DNA of 33,368 nt from Chitinophagales bacterium (GCA_019694895.1 JAIBBA010000021.1:1-33368), one strand, 5' to 3'. Shown: positions 16,444 to 24,467, counted from the stretch's first letter. Numbers and translations: made by a program. The notes: generated by a model not told the origin, from the letters alone.

Positions 16444-19179
16444 ATGTTGAAGAAACGCGTTTGTAAGGCTTTGATTTTCATGCTGCTGGTGGTGGTTTCG
16501 GCCCCTAAAGCCTGGGCCACCCATAACAGGGCGGGGGAGATTACTTATACCCATGTTGAAGATCTTACTTACGAATTCACCATCACAACCTACACAGATC
16601 CGGCATCTTTGGCCGATCGCGACAGGCTTGGTATCGATTGGGGCGATGGCACTGTGGATACCATCATGCGCAATACGATAGAACTGTTAACGCCTGATAT
16701 CCAAAAGAACCAATACATCAGCACACATACGTTTGCCGGTCCGGGAACTTTCATCATCAGTATGGTGGACCCAAACAGGGTGGAAAGTATCCTGAATATC
16801 GATGGTTCTGTGAATGTGCCTTTTTGCCTTGTAGACACCTTCATTATTTTCGATCCACTGACGCTGGGATATAACAATTCGCCACTATTGTTGTATCCGC
16901 CTATCGATTATGCGAATATTGGCGAGTTCTTCATTCACAATCCCGGCGCCTATGATATTGATGGCGATTCGCTGGCTTACGAACTTGTAGTACCATTCCA
17001 ATATCCGGGTATTGTAGTTCCTGGTTATCTCGATCCGGATGATCGCACCTTTTGCACTGATACGGATGTTTTTCAAATCAATACGTTCAATGGAGATGTC
17101 ACCTGGGAGGATCCGTCGTGTACCGAAGGGATATATAATATCGCCATTCTCATTACAGAATATCGCAATGGTATCAAGATGGGCACGATCCTGCGCGATA
17201 TGCAGATTTTTGTAAATAAGACAAGCAATCATGCGCCTGAAATTGCAGAGCTTAACGACACCTGTGTTTATGCAGGAGAGGAATTAAATATTCTGGTTAC
17301 AGCAACTGATCCTGATGTTTTGCAAACAATTACCTTGACTGCTACAGGTGGACCATTATATATTGATGAAAGCCCTGCAGAATTTTTCAGCACACCAAAT
17401 GAAGGTTCGGTGAACGGAACATTTACATGGCAAACTATCTGCAACCATGTAAGAAAGGAAGTGTATGAAGTTGTATTTAAAGCAGAAGATGATTTTCAAA
17501 TCGGGTTTGAAGAAATTCCGCTTGTCGACCTGGAAACATGGTTGATAACAGTAGTAGCTCCACCACCTGTTATTCTTGATGCAGTGCCGACAGCAAATGA
17601 GATAACTGTGACCTGGCAGGATCCATATATATGTTCAGGTGCCGATAATTTTCTTGGATTTAGTATTTGGCGGAAAATTGGTTGTGATTCAACAATGTTT
17701 GATAAATGTCAACGCGGACTTTCAGGGATGGGATACGACTCTTTAGCATTTGTTGAAGATGCCTATTCCTATGTTGATTTGGCTGTTGACTATGGACAGG
17801 AATATGCTTATCGCATAGTTGCCGAGTTCGGTGAACGCAGTGATATCGCACCCGATTTTGTTTACAATCAAGTACCCGGAGCGCCATCGGATGCTGTATG
17901 TGCCGAATTGAAACGCGATATTCCGATTATTAATCATGCCAGTGTTCGCACCACATCAACAACTAATGGAAGTATGTATGTGGGTTGGTATAATCCGATT
18001 TCTCCTGATTTAGACACTACCATTTTTACAGGACCGTACAAATATGAATTGGTGCGTTATGAAGGCTTTACACCAACAGGTACCGAGACATTAGTGACAA
18101 CGATTACAGCAGGTGAGTTTTTTGAAATAACCGATACTTCGTATATCGATACTATGTTGAATACCGCAGCAACTGCTTATTGTTATCGATTGAAATTTTA
18201 TTTCACCGATCTCGGAAATTTTGAATTATTAGGTGTTACTGATCCTGCCTCATCGGTGTATTTAACAGCATCACCCGGCGATAATAAGCTGAATCTTTCT
18301 TGGAATTTTAATGTGCCTTGGTTGAATTTTTATTATGATGTTTACAAGGAAACCACTGCGGGCTCCGGTGATTTCGAATTGTTAACAAGTACTACAGAGA
18401 CAAGTTATATCGATGATAGTTTGGCGAATGGTTCTGAGTATTGCTACTATGTAAAAGCCTATGGCAAATATACCATTGAGTCGCTTCCGGATACATTAAT
18501 TAATTTATCGCAAATACAATGCGGCGTTCCGATAGACAATGAGCCTCCTTGTCCACCGATATTGACAGTCTATAATATTTGTGAAGAGGATGGGTCGATA
18601 GTTGTTGATGAATCGGATTTGAAAAATGATTTGACCTGGACAAATCCAAATCATTCATGTGCCGACGATGTGGTGAAATATCTGATTTATTACGCTTCGC
18701 AACAAGGTGATCCTTTGACATTATTAGATCAGAATGCCGATGCATTTGATACTACGTATACACATGATGGATTGCTTTCACTTGCCGGTTGTTATGCTGT
18801 AGTTGCTGTTGACTCGTTTGATAATAATAGTGCTTTTAGTAATATTGTTTGCGTTGATAATTGCAGTGATTATAATTTGCCTAACACCTTCACTCCGAAT
18901 GGTGATGGGTTTAATGATATCTTCACACCAATTCTTCCATACAGATTCATTGATCATGTGGATATGAAAATCTTCGATCGCTGGGGGAATGTAGTATTTA
19001 CTACAAATGACCCTATGCTGAATTGGGATGGTATCGATACGAATACAGGAAAGAATGCTTCTGAAGGTGTGTATTTCTATACATGTACAGTATATGAAAT
19101 CACTGTCGATGGCGTCAGACCTTTCCCGCAGCCTAAGGAAGGTTATATTCACCTGTATCGCGAGAGCAAGGTGGAATAA
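16444..19179 (+). CDS. Large cell-surface protein with type-B T9SS (gliding-motility-type) C-terminal domain
   Basis: A 911-residue secreted protein. The signal peptide ends near AWA (residue 25) and is followed by THNRAGEITYTHVE, like the start of SprB-type surface proteins. A PKD-like region (GIDWGDGTVD, THTFAGPGTFIISM) occupies the first 110 residues or so. Then come Ig-like parts (DIDGDSLAYEL, NHAPEIAELNDT) and several fibronectin-III-like modules (about 370-480, 490-620, 620-700, 710-805), each with an ITVTW/YVGW/LNLSW-type strand. The C-terminal domain starts at residue 812 with LPNTFTPNGDGFNDIF and contains KIFDRWGNVVF and GVYFYTC, the hallmark of type-B T9SS substrates attached to the surface. 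Probably an adhesin or matrix protein; the target is unknown. Confidence 0.88.
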   Translation: MLKKRVCKALIFMLLVVVSAPKAWATHNRAGEITYTHVEDLTYEFTITTYTDPASLADRDRLGIDWGDGTVDTIMRNTIELLTPDIQKNQYISTHTFAGPGTFIISMVDPNRVESILNIDGSVNVPFCLVDTFIIFDPLTLGYNNSPLLLYPPIDYANIGEFFIHNPGAYDIDGDSLAYELVVPFQYPGIVVPGYLDPDDRTFCTDTDVFQINTFNGDVTWEDPSCTEGIYNIAILITEYRNGIKMGTILRDMQIFVNKTSNHAPEIAELNDTCVYAGEELNILVTATDPDVLQTITLTATGGPLYIDESPAEFFSTPNEGSVNGTFTWQTICNHVRKEVYEVVFKAEDDFQIGFEEIPLVDLETWLITVVAPPPVILDAVPTANEITVTWQDPYICSGADNFLGFSIWRKIGCDSTMFDKCQRGLSGMGYDSLAFVEDAYSYVDLAVDYGQEYAYRIVAEFGERSDIAPDFVYNQVPGAPSDAVCAELKRDIPIINHASVRTTSTTNGSMYVGWYNPISPDLDTTIFTGPYKYELVRYEGFTPTGTETLVTTITAGEFFEITDTSYIDTMLNTAATAYCYRLKFYFTDLGNFELLGVTDPASSVYLTASPGDNKLNLSWNFNVPWLNFYYDVYKETTAGSGDFELLTSTTETSYIDDSLANGSEYCYYVKAYGKYTIESLPDTLINLSQIQCGVPIDNEPPCPPILTVYNICEEDGSIVVDESDLKNDLTWTNPNHSCADDVVKYLIYYASQQGDPLTLLDQNADAFDTTYTHDGLLSLAGCYAVVAVDSFDNNSAFSNIVCVDNCSDYNLPNTFTPNGDGFNDIFTPILPYRFIDHVDMKIFDRWGNVVFTTNDPMLNWDGIDTNTGKNASEGVYFYTCTVYEITVDGVRPFPQPKEGYIHLYRESKVE

Positions 19180-19216
19180 CAGTTAGGGTGAAGTGTTACT
19201 TCCCTTGTTATGAATA

Positions 19217-19248
19217 TTGTGTTTCAAAAAGTGCAATTCCTATCTTTG
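19217..19248 (+). promoter_or_regulatory. Promoter (TTG, 21 nt, TATCTTTG) for ribE
   Basis: TTG 19217-19219 and TATCTTTG 19241-19248 match both promoter elements. The box ends only 4 nt before the riboflavin synthase ATG, so the transcript should begin at or beside the start codon. There is no room for an FMN riboswitch. Confidence 0.65.
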
Positions 19249-19252
19249 TATA

Positions 19253-19837
19253 ATGTTCACCGGGATTATTGAATCATTGGGAAGTGTTTCGGGATTGCAA
19301 AAAGATGCAGGAAATTTGCATATTACTGTCCAATCCGAAATCAGTCGTGATTTGAAAGTTGATCAAAGTGTAAGTCATAATGGTGTGTGTTTGACGGTTG
19401 TTCATCAAGCCGGCGATACACATACAGTTACTGCAATCGATGAAACATTGATTCGCTCCAACCTGGGTAATTTAAAAATCGGAGATACGGTTAATCTCGA
19501 GCGCTGTTTAAAAATAGACGGTCGCCTGGATGGCCATATCGTACAAGGTCATGTTGATACCACCGCGCAATTAATTCAGGTTGACGAACAAGGAGGAAGC
19601 TGGTTGCTCACATTTCGATTCGATGCGCAATTTGATAAATACATCGTTCAAAAAGGAAGTATATCCATTAATGGAATCAGCCTGACAGTTTTTAATGTTT
19701 CTGAGGGAACGTTTCAGGTGGCAATAATTCCTTATACATGGGAACATACCAATTTGAGCCAAATATCCGTAAGTGATTCAGTGAATATCGAATTTGACAT
19801 TATCGGTAAATATGTCGAAAAAATGATGGCCCGTTGA
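19253..19837 (+). CDS. ribE: Riboflavin synthase, alpha subunit
   Basis: Last step of riboflavin synthesis: two 6,7-dimethyl-8-ribityllumazines are dismutated to riboflavin. The 194-residue protein has the two tandem lumazine-binding barrels: MFTGIIESLGSV with GVCLTVV in the first, GHIVQGHVDTTA with SISINGISLTV in the second, and a closing amphipathic helix NIEFDIIGKYVEKM. The invariant MFTGIIE start fixes the ATG at 19253; an earlier in-frame ATG would lie upstream of the promoter box. It stands alone, not in a rib operon, and converges with hscA. Confidence 0.95.
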   Translation: MFTGIIESLGSVSGLQKDAGNLHITVQSEISRDLKVDQSVSHNGVCLTVVHQAGDTHTVTAIDETLIRSNLGNLKIGDTVNLERCLKIDGRLDGHIVQGHVDTTAQLIQVDEQGGSWLLTFRFDAQFDKYIVQKGSISINGISLTVFNVSEGTFQVAIIPYTWEHTNLSQISVSDSVNIEFDIIGKYVEKMMAR

Positions 19838-19839
19838 TT

Positions 19840-19874
19840 GTTTTCCGGTTTTGTATTATAATCTCACGGAAAAT
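19840..19874. terminator. Weak inverted repeat between convergent ribE and hscA
   Basis: TTTTCCG 19841-19847 can pair with CGGAAAA 19867-19873 around a 19-nt AT-rich loop, with T/A-rich flanks. It is in the right place for a bidirectional terminator, but the long loop and 7-bp stem make it weak. Confidence 0.3.
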
Positions 19875-19885
19875 TTATTTCCAAC

Positions 19886-21751
19886 TTAAATCGTCTTTCC
19901 TTTCATTGCCTGGCTGATAGCCATATCCATGAGTCGCTCTGCAAATGGTCGCGTAAACTCATTTAGAATTTCAATTTGCTGGTGGATGACATCCTTGTCA
20001 TCGGAATTAAGTGTATTACGTAGATTGTCGATTAATGATTTGGTGCCTGCTATTTCCTGTTCATTTAAATACTGATTGTTTTTCTCAATAAATCGCTCAC
20101 ACGTGTCTATCATATTCTGTGCTTCAACTCTGGCTTCAACAATTGCTCTTTCAGCCATATCTGTTTTGGCGTTTTTAATAGAGTCGAGCAGCATGGCGGC
20201 CATTTCTTCTTCTGTTAATCCGTATTGAGGCGTAACTTCAATTTTTTGTTCAACACCACTACGCAATTCTTTTGCACGCACTTGAAGAATGCCGTCCGCA
20301 TTTATTTGAAAAACAATTTCGATTTTCGGCAATCCGGCCGGCATAGCAGGAATATTGGATAAAATAAATTCAGCCAATTTTCTATTGTCGCGCACTAGAT
20401 CTCGTTCACCTTGGAATACAGATATTTTAAGATTGGCCTGACCGTCGAGACTAGTGGTATATTGCCTTCCTGCAGCGGTTGGAATTTTTGTATTGCGTGG
20501 TATGATGACGTCCATGAGTCCCCCCATCGTTTCAATGCCTAAGCTGAGTGGAGTAATATCCAGCAGCAACATGTCTTTTTGGTTGCCTGCAAGAATATCG
20601 GCCTGAACAGCGGCGCCGAGGGCAACAACCTCGTCAGGGTCAACTTCATCGTGAACAGGTTTATTGAAAAATGCCGAAACGCTTTTCTTGATGAAAGGTG
20701 TGCGCGTGCTTCCACCAACCATAACAACAGTGTCAATATCGTTCACATTGAGATTTGCATCAAACAATGCGCGTTCGCAACACTGAATTGTTTTTTGTAG
20801 CAGTGGTGTAATTAATGTTTCAAGTTCTGCAATGGTTAGATCGCATTGTATTTTATCAACGTTGCCGGTAAATTCACCATGAGAACCAAGGTGTTTTTTT
20901 GCAGTTTCTGCGGTGAGTCGCAAATCCTGACGAACGGTTGCTGATAATAAGTTGCCATCAACATGTTGAGTTTGCAGCCAATGATCCATGATGGCACGAT
21001 CAATGTCATCGCCCCCTAAAAAAGTATCGCCATTTGTGCTTAATACTTCAAAAAAATCGCCTGAGTTTTCCGAGCTTGTAATGCGTAGAATGGAGATATC
21101 AAAGGTGCCGCCTCCAAGGTCATAGACGGCTATGGTATGTGACGATTTATCTTGATTTCCCAAGCCATATGCGAGACTTGCAGCGGTAGGTTCATTGATA
21201 ATGCGCAATACATCCAGACCCGCCAATTTTCCGGCATCTCGAGTAGCTTGTCGCTGAGCGTCATTGAAATATGCGGGAACGGTGATGACAGCTTTTGTTA
21301 TTGCACATTGAAGTAAACGCTCGGCACGTAATTTTAATTCTTTGAGTATCAGAGCAGAAAGTTCGATAGGGGAATAATATTTTTCGCGAACCTTAATTTT
21401 CACCAAACGTTCGGCGTCATCATCAATTATTTTATAACCGAAAGTATGTTGATATGCGGCTATGTCCTTATATGATTTTCCCATCAGACGTTTGACAGAA
21501 AAAATGGTATGCTCGGGATCAGTAATCAGATGTTCGCGGGCGCTTCTACCAACAGTAATAGTGCCATCATCAGCAAAATGAATGATAGAGGGAACTATGG
21601 CGAATTTATCGGCATCGCGTAATGCAGAAGGGGTGCCTGTTTCTTTATCTATTATGGCGATAAGTGAGTTGGTGGTGCCTAAATCTATACCGACAATAAT
21701 TTCTTCCCTTTTTAATGTTCCTTCTTTGATATTGATGCTGATCTGTGCCAT
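19886..21751 (-). CDS. hscA: Hsp70-family Fe-S assembly chaperone HscA
   Basis: A 621-residue DnaK paralog expected to help transfer Fe-S clusters from the scaffold IscU. The nucleotide-binding domain has GIDLGTTNSLIA, NEPTAASLAYGLG, VYDLGGGTFDISIL and MVGGSTRTPFIK; the substrate-binding part begins after DITPLSLGIETMGG. The N-terminal extension MAQISINIKEGTLKREEIIV before the first phosphate motif, and the absence of the DnaK GGMP/EEVD-like tail, point to HscA rather than DnaK. The start at 21751 is chosen because the promoter box (21788-21795) lies between it and the longer frame start at 21802. No hscB, iscU or fdx is nearby. Confidence 0.87.
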   Translation of the reverse strand: MAQISINIKEGTLKREEIIVGIDLGTTNSLIAIIDKETGTPSALRDADKFAIVPSIIHFADDGTITVGRSAREHLITDPEHTIFSVKRLMGKSYKDIAAYQHTFGYKIIDDDAERLVKIKVREKYYSPIELSALILKELKLRAERLLQCAITKAVITVPAYFNDAQRQATRDAGKLAGLDVLRIINEPTAASLAYGLGNQDKSSHTIAVYDLGGGTFDISILRITSSENSGDFFEVLSTNGDTFLGGDDIDRAIMDHWLQTQHVDGNLLSATVRQDLRLTAETAKKHLGSHGEFTGNVDKIQCDLTIAELETLITPLLQKTIQCCERALFDANLNVNDIDTVVMVGGSTRTPFIKKSVSAFFNKPVHDEVDPDEVVALGAAVQADILAGNQKDMLLLDITPLSLGIETMGGLMDVIIPRNTKIPTAAGRQYTTSLDGQANLKISVFQGERDLVRDNRKLAEFILSNIPAMPAGLPKIEIVFQINADGILQVRAKELRSGVEQKIEVTPQYGLTEEEMAAMLLDSIKNAKTDMAERAIVEARVEAQNMIDTCERFIEKNNQYLNEQEIAGTKSLIDNLRNTLNSDDKDVIHQQIEILNEFTRPFAERLMDMAISQAMKGKTI

Positions 21752-21787
21752 AGTCTTATAACAATGCCCTTGAAAATGAGTTCGCCG

Positions 21788-21795
21788 CAAAGATA
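21788..21795 (-). promoter_or_regulatory. Promoter -7 box (TATCTTTG) for hscA
   Basis: A full TAnnTTTG match on the minus strand, 36 nt before the hscA ATG. The DNA upstream, where a -33 element would lie, is the all-purine tract 21803-21855 (pyrimidines on the hscA sense strand) and contains no TTG. Confidence 0.55.
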
Positions 21796-21802
21796 AGAAC
21801 AT

Positions 21803-21855
21803 GGGAGGAGGAGAGAGGAGAAAGGAGGAAGGAGGAAGGGAGGAAGGGAGGAAAG
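21803..21855 (+). repeat. 53-nt uninterrupted purine tract, partly 8-nt periodic
   Basis: Every base from 21803 to 21855 is A or G. The right part repeats GGAGGAA, GGAGGAAG, GGAGGAAG, GGAGGAAA (21824-21854). It lies between the divergent hscA and pyrD promoters and covers the hscA -33 position. Polypurine tracts can form triplex DNA; any effect here is inference. Confidence 0.85.
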
Positions 21856-21889
21856 TGGATGGAGGAGGTGTGTTTGTTTTTTTACTTCT

Positions 21890-21912
21890 GGTTTGAGGGT
21901 TTGAGGGTTAAG
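21890..21912 (+). repeat. GGTTTGAG octamer repeat
   Basis: Units GGTTTGAG (21890-21897), GGTTTGAG (21898-21905) and the partial GGTTAAG. A short 8-nt array just upstream of the pyrD promoter box. Confidence 0.7.
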
Positions 21913-21930
21913 CTTATCGGCTTTTCTCAT

Positions 21931-21938
21931 TTACTTTG
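21931..21938 (+). promoter_or_regulatory. Probable -7 box (TTACTTTG) for pyrD
   Basis: One mismatch from TAnnTTTG, ending 7 nt before the chosen ATG at 21946. It supports that start over the longer upstream frame. Confidence 0.4.
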
Positions 21939-21945
21939 TACTTGG

Positions 21946-22983
21946 ATGTATAAGACCTTATTAAAACCGCTGTTTTTTCGATTTCAGCCTGAAACGGCTC
22001 ATCATTTGGCATTAGGGCTCTACAAGGCTGCTTTGTGGATTCCGGGATATGGATGGTGGCACGATAAGCATTATGTGATTGAGCGGCCGGAATTAGAGAA
22101 AGAAGTTTTCGGAATCAGGTTTAAGAATTCTATTGGGCTGGCAGCGGGATTTGATAAGAATGCGGCCTTTATTCCTCTGATGGCGAGGTTAGGGTTTGGA
22201 CATGTTGAAGTAGGAACGGTTACGCCGAGGGCACAACCGGGAAACGATAAACCACGGTTGTTTAGACTTCCTATAGATGAAGCGCTTATTAATCGCATGG
22301 GATTTAATAATGATGGTGTTGAAATGATGGTGAGGAATCTTGGAAAATCATCGGTAGCGCATGCCAGAGAGAAATATCGTGTGGTGATTGGCGGTAATAT
22401 TGGCAAGAACAAAGTGACAGAAAATGAGGATGCATGGAAGGATTATGTCATATGCTTCAACGCGCTATTCGACCATGTAGATTATTTTGTGATCAATGTA
22501 TCAAGTCCGAACACACCCGGTCTGCGGGCCTTACAAGAAAAAGAACCGCTTAAGCGTATAATCTCTAGTCTGCAAGAAATAAATCAGGGTAAGAAAAGGC
22601 CAAAGCCATTGTTGTTGAAGATCGCGCCGGACCTGAATGATGCGCAGTTAAATGATATTGTTGAGATCACACGAGAAACGGGGTTGAGCGGTATCATAGC
22701 GACTAATACAACCTTGGATCGCAGTATGCTGAAAACACCCCAGGCTGCTGTGGAGTCTATAGGTGCCGGAGGGTTGAGTGGAAAACCGGTATTGTCAAGG
22801 TCAAATGACGTACTTTGGTTTCTAAGAAGGGCTTTAGGAACGGATGTTCCATTGATAGGGGTAGGAGGGGTTACGGATAAAGCGTCGATGCAATCAAAAT
22901 TCGACAGGGGGGCGGATCTAGTTCAAATTTATACGGGGATGATTTATGAGGGGCAGGGGATGGTGAGGGGGTTGTTGGTGTGA
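21946..22983 (+). CDS. pyrD: Dihydroorotate dehydrogenase (quinone), class 2
   Basis: Fourth step of pyrimidine synthesis, oxidising dihydroorotate to orotate with FMN and passing electrons to the quinone pool at the membrane. The 345-residue protein has the class-2 N-terminal membrane-associated helices (MYKTLLKPLFFRFQPETAHH) and then the FMN barrel: GLAAGFDKNA, VEVGTVTPRAQPGN, NRMGFNN, and the catalytic Ser in NVSSPNTPGL (class 1 enzymes have Cys). GAGGLSGKPV and GVGGVTD bind the FMN phosphate. The C-terminus (YTGMIYEGQGMVRGLLV) is a few residues shorter than usual but ends cleanly. Start: ATG 21946, set by the family start and the box upstream. Confidence 0.93.
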   Translation: MYKTLLKPLFFRFQPETAHHLALGLYKAALWIPGYGWWHDKHYVIERPELEKEVFGIRFKNSIGLAAGFDKNAAFIPLMARLGFGHVEVGTVTPRAQPGNDKPRLFRLPIDEALINRMGFNNDGVEMMVRNLGKSSVAHAREKYRVVIGGNIGKNKVTENEDAWKDYVICFNALFDHVDYFVINVSSPNTPGLRALQEKEPLKRIISSLQEINQGKKRPKPLLLKIAPDLNDAQLNDIVEITRETGLSGIIATNTTLDRSMLKTPQAAVESIGAGGLSGKPVLSRSNDVLWFLRRALGTDVPLIGVGGVTDKASMQSKFDRGADLVQIYTGMIYEGQGMVRGLLV

Positions 22984-22994
22984 GGGGATTTGAG

Positions 22995-23069
22995 ACCTAA
23001 CACATCTAAAACCTGCCAGATTTTAAACCTAACAGATCTTAAACCTAACAGGTCTAAGACCTGTTAGGT
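22995..23069 (+). repeat. Four 16-nt tandem units ending in an inverted partial copy
   Basis: Exact 16-nt register: units at 22995, 23011, 23027 and 23043, all variants of ACCTAACAGATCTTAA, then ACCTGTTAGGT (23059-23069), which is the complement of the unit start. The last unit and this piece form the terminator hairpin listed next. Confidence 0.85.
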
Positions 23070-23079
23070 GTGTTTTTTT
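23043..23079 (+). terminator. 13-bp perfect hairpin plus T7 after pyrD
   Basis: ACCTAACAGGTCT (23043-23055) is the perfect complement of AGACCTGTTAGGT (23057-23069); a few inner pairs must open to form a loop. GTG and seven T follow (23073-23079). It fits an intrinsic terminator for pyrD, lying between convergent genes. Confidence 0.65.
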
Positions 23080-23172
23080 GAGATGCCATATTTCCAACCC
23101 ACAAACCCGAATAACCGCTTCTAATCGCTTACTCGCGTTACTAAAAGCATGCCTCTTTCCCGAACCGGAACG

Positions 23173-23724
23173 TCACCTCACCGCGGGCGGCGCATCTGCA
23201 AATTTCCTATACTTGCCTGCCAATTTCCCAAAGAACACTACTATTGGAAATATCACATTCTTTACAAATCCCGGGATTGCAGCTACATCAAACTCCGAAC
23301 GGTATTTCCGAATGAGGTAGGCAGCCTCAAAACCCCCCGGCTCCCCACCTCCCTCATTCTGCAACCGATATATATTCTCCAAATAATAAATGATGTTGTT
23401 CGGTGGTGATATCCACCCTTCGCATTTCAGCACATCATCACCCGCATTCCAAAAACGATGCATCTGCCCTGCATGAAACGTGGCCGACTCTCCCGGACCA
23501 GCAAACTGTTCCGCCCCTCCGGCGATCTGGTATCCCATGCGACCTTCTACAACTCTCAGATACTCGTCCTGTTTGAAATGCACATGCATCACCGGTCCGC
23601 ATCCGGGCTGTACTTCATTGGTCACATCAATAAATGTTTTGGATCCCTCGGTTCGTATCGACTGGAAATGCAATATCTCACCGAAATTGTTCCTAATTGT
23701 GTAAGGTAGTTTGTAAGTCTTCAT
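23173..23724 (-). CDS. Cupin-domain protein
   Basis: A 183-residue protein with one cupin_2 barrel. Motif 1 is complete and in register, G(x)5HxH(x)4E(x)6G, with His47, His49, Glu54 and Gly61; motif 2 supplies His89 (AGQMHRFWN). This is the normal 3-His/1-Glu metal site, so a dioxygenase, isomerase or ligand-binding role is possible. The last 30 residues include a hydrophobic stretch (GFVKNVIFPIVVFFGKLAG) that could anchor it to the membrane. ATG 23724 follows the box 23750-23757; the longer frame start at 23745 is inside the operator. Divergent from a TetR gene and very likely controlled by it. Confidence 0.85.
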   Translation of the reverse strand: MKTYKLPYTIRNNFGEILHFQSIRTEGSKTFIDVTNEVQPGCGPVMHVHFKQDEYLRVVEGRMGYQIAGGAEQFAGPGESATFHAGQMHRFWNAGDDVLKCEGWISPPNNIIYYLENIYRLQNEGGGEPGGFEAAYLIRKYRSEFDVAAIPGFVKNVIFPIVVFFGKLAGKYRKFADAPPAVR

Positions 23725-23732
23725 AAAGTGTA

Positions 23733-23740
23733 TAATTTTG
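23733..23740 (+). promoter_or_regulatory. Promoter -7 box (TAATTTTG) for the tetR gene
   Basis: A full TAnnTTTG match whose last four bases lie inside operator 1. It places the tetR transcript start near 23746, which excludes the ATG at 23745 as the main start. Confidence 0.55.
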
Positions 23741-23753
23741 GACAATGTCCAAA
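23737..23753. promoter_or_regulatory. TetR operator 1 (perfect 17-nt palindrome)
   Basis: TTTGGACAATGTCCAAA is a perfect dyad of two 8-nt arms about a central A. It overlaps the -7 boxes of both divergent promoters (23733-23740 plus, 23750-23757 minus), so a bound repressor would block both. It contains the ATG at 23745. Confidence 0.75.
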
Positions 23754-23757
23754 GATA
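23750..23757 (-). promoter_or_regulatory. Promoter -7 box (TATCTTTG) for the cupin gene
   Basis: A full TAnnTTTG match on the minus strand, 25 nt before the cupin ATG, overlapping operator 1 by four bases. Confidence 0.55.
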
Positions 23758-23764
23758 TAAAAAT

Positions 23765-23779
23765 TAGGACAATGTCCAA
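23765..23779. promoter_or_regulatory. TetR operator 2 (GGACAATGTCC)
   Basis: The 11-nt core GGACAATGTCC (23767-23777) is identical to that of operator 1; the outer bases are less symmetric. The centres are 27 nt apart (23745 and 23772), about 2.5 helical turns. It contains the preferred tetR start codon (23772). Confidence 0.7.
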
Positions 23780-24398
23780 AAATACTACTAAAGAAAATAT
23801 TTTCAATCAGGCCTTGCGCATGTTCAATGAGCAGGGGATAGAATATGTGGGAATGCGAGAGATAGCAAAGGAACTTGACATCCGTGTTGGAAACATCACT
23901 TATTACTTTCCGACCAAAGACGATATAGTTGCCGCTATTGTAACTGAACTGGCAGATGCCAACAATACCATCCTTGAAGCCGGGGATGACCTCTCAATGA
24001 GCACCTTCCTACAAATGTACTCCGAGACCTCATCCAACCAATATAAATACCGATGCTTATTTGTGAGTTTTGTATACCTCATGGAGCATAATCCAAAAGT
24101 AAAAGAGGTGTATATCCCCAATCAAGAAAAACGATACAAGACCATCCGAAAAAACTTGAAGCTGCTCATGCAAAACGGTTATATGGATGCCTCCCTCAAC
24201 GACCGCACACTCGATTTTCTCGTATCTTCCATTAGCCTCATGTCGCGATTCTGGTTGTCGGAGGGGCGACTACGGTTCAATGATGCCGGAAAAAGAACAC
24301 TATTCAAACATTACCTCGAACTATTCGCCTTGCACCTCCATCCCTATGCAACTAAGCAGGGTCGCAGGGACATTGACCGATTTATCGACGACTTGTGA
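23772..24398 (+). CDS. TetR-family transcriptional regulator
   Basis: A 208-residue one-component regulator. The N-terminal HTH is typical: IFNQALRMFNEQGIEYVGMREIAKELDIRVGNITYYFPTKDDI (given here only as landmarks: turn LDIRVGN, then YYFPTKDDI near residues 44-52). The C-terminal helical domain would bind the inducer and dimerise; its ligand is unknown. ATG 23772 is chosen over 23745 because the promoter box ends at 23740 and because MSKNTTKENI aligns with normal TetR starts; the two ATGs encode the same MSK because both lie in copies of the operator. It probably represses itself and the divergent cupin gene. Confidence 0.88.
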   Translation: MSKNTTKENIFNQALRMFNEQGIEYVGMREIAKELDIRVGNITYYFPTKDDIVAAIVTELADANNTILEAGDDLSMSTFLQMYSETSSNQYKYRCLFVSFVYLMEHNPKVKEVYIPNQEKRYKTIRKNLKLLMQNGYMDASLNDRTLDFLVSSISLMSRFWLSEGRLRFNDAGKRTLFKHYLELFALHLHPYATKQGRRDIDRFIDDL

Positions 24399-24467
24399 GG
24401 CTACTAAACAGACGTACCTGCCGATATTGTGCAACTAGCTTCGGGAACTAATTCCCCTTTACTGACG

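Noticed and set aside
19200..19252. FMN riboswitch before riboflavin synthase
   Set aside because: The promoter box ends 4 nt before the ATG, leaving no leader to hold an aptamer.
22930..22983. Frameshift at the pyrD C-terminus
   Set aside because: The end is G-rich and a little short, but YTGMIYEGQGMVRGL aligns with the normal end of the family, so no frameshift is needed.
23078..23709. Plus-strand open frames opposite the cupin gene
   Set aside because: They are antisense shadows of the cupin frame, which has a complete metal-binding motif in register.
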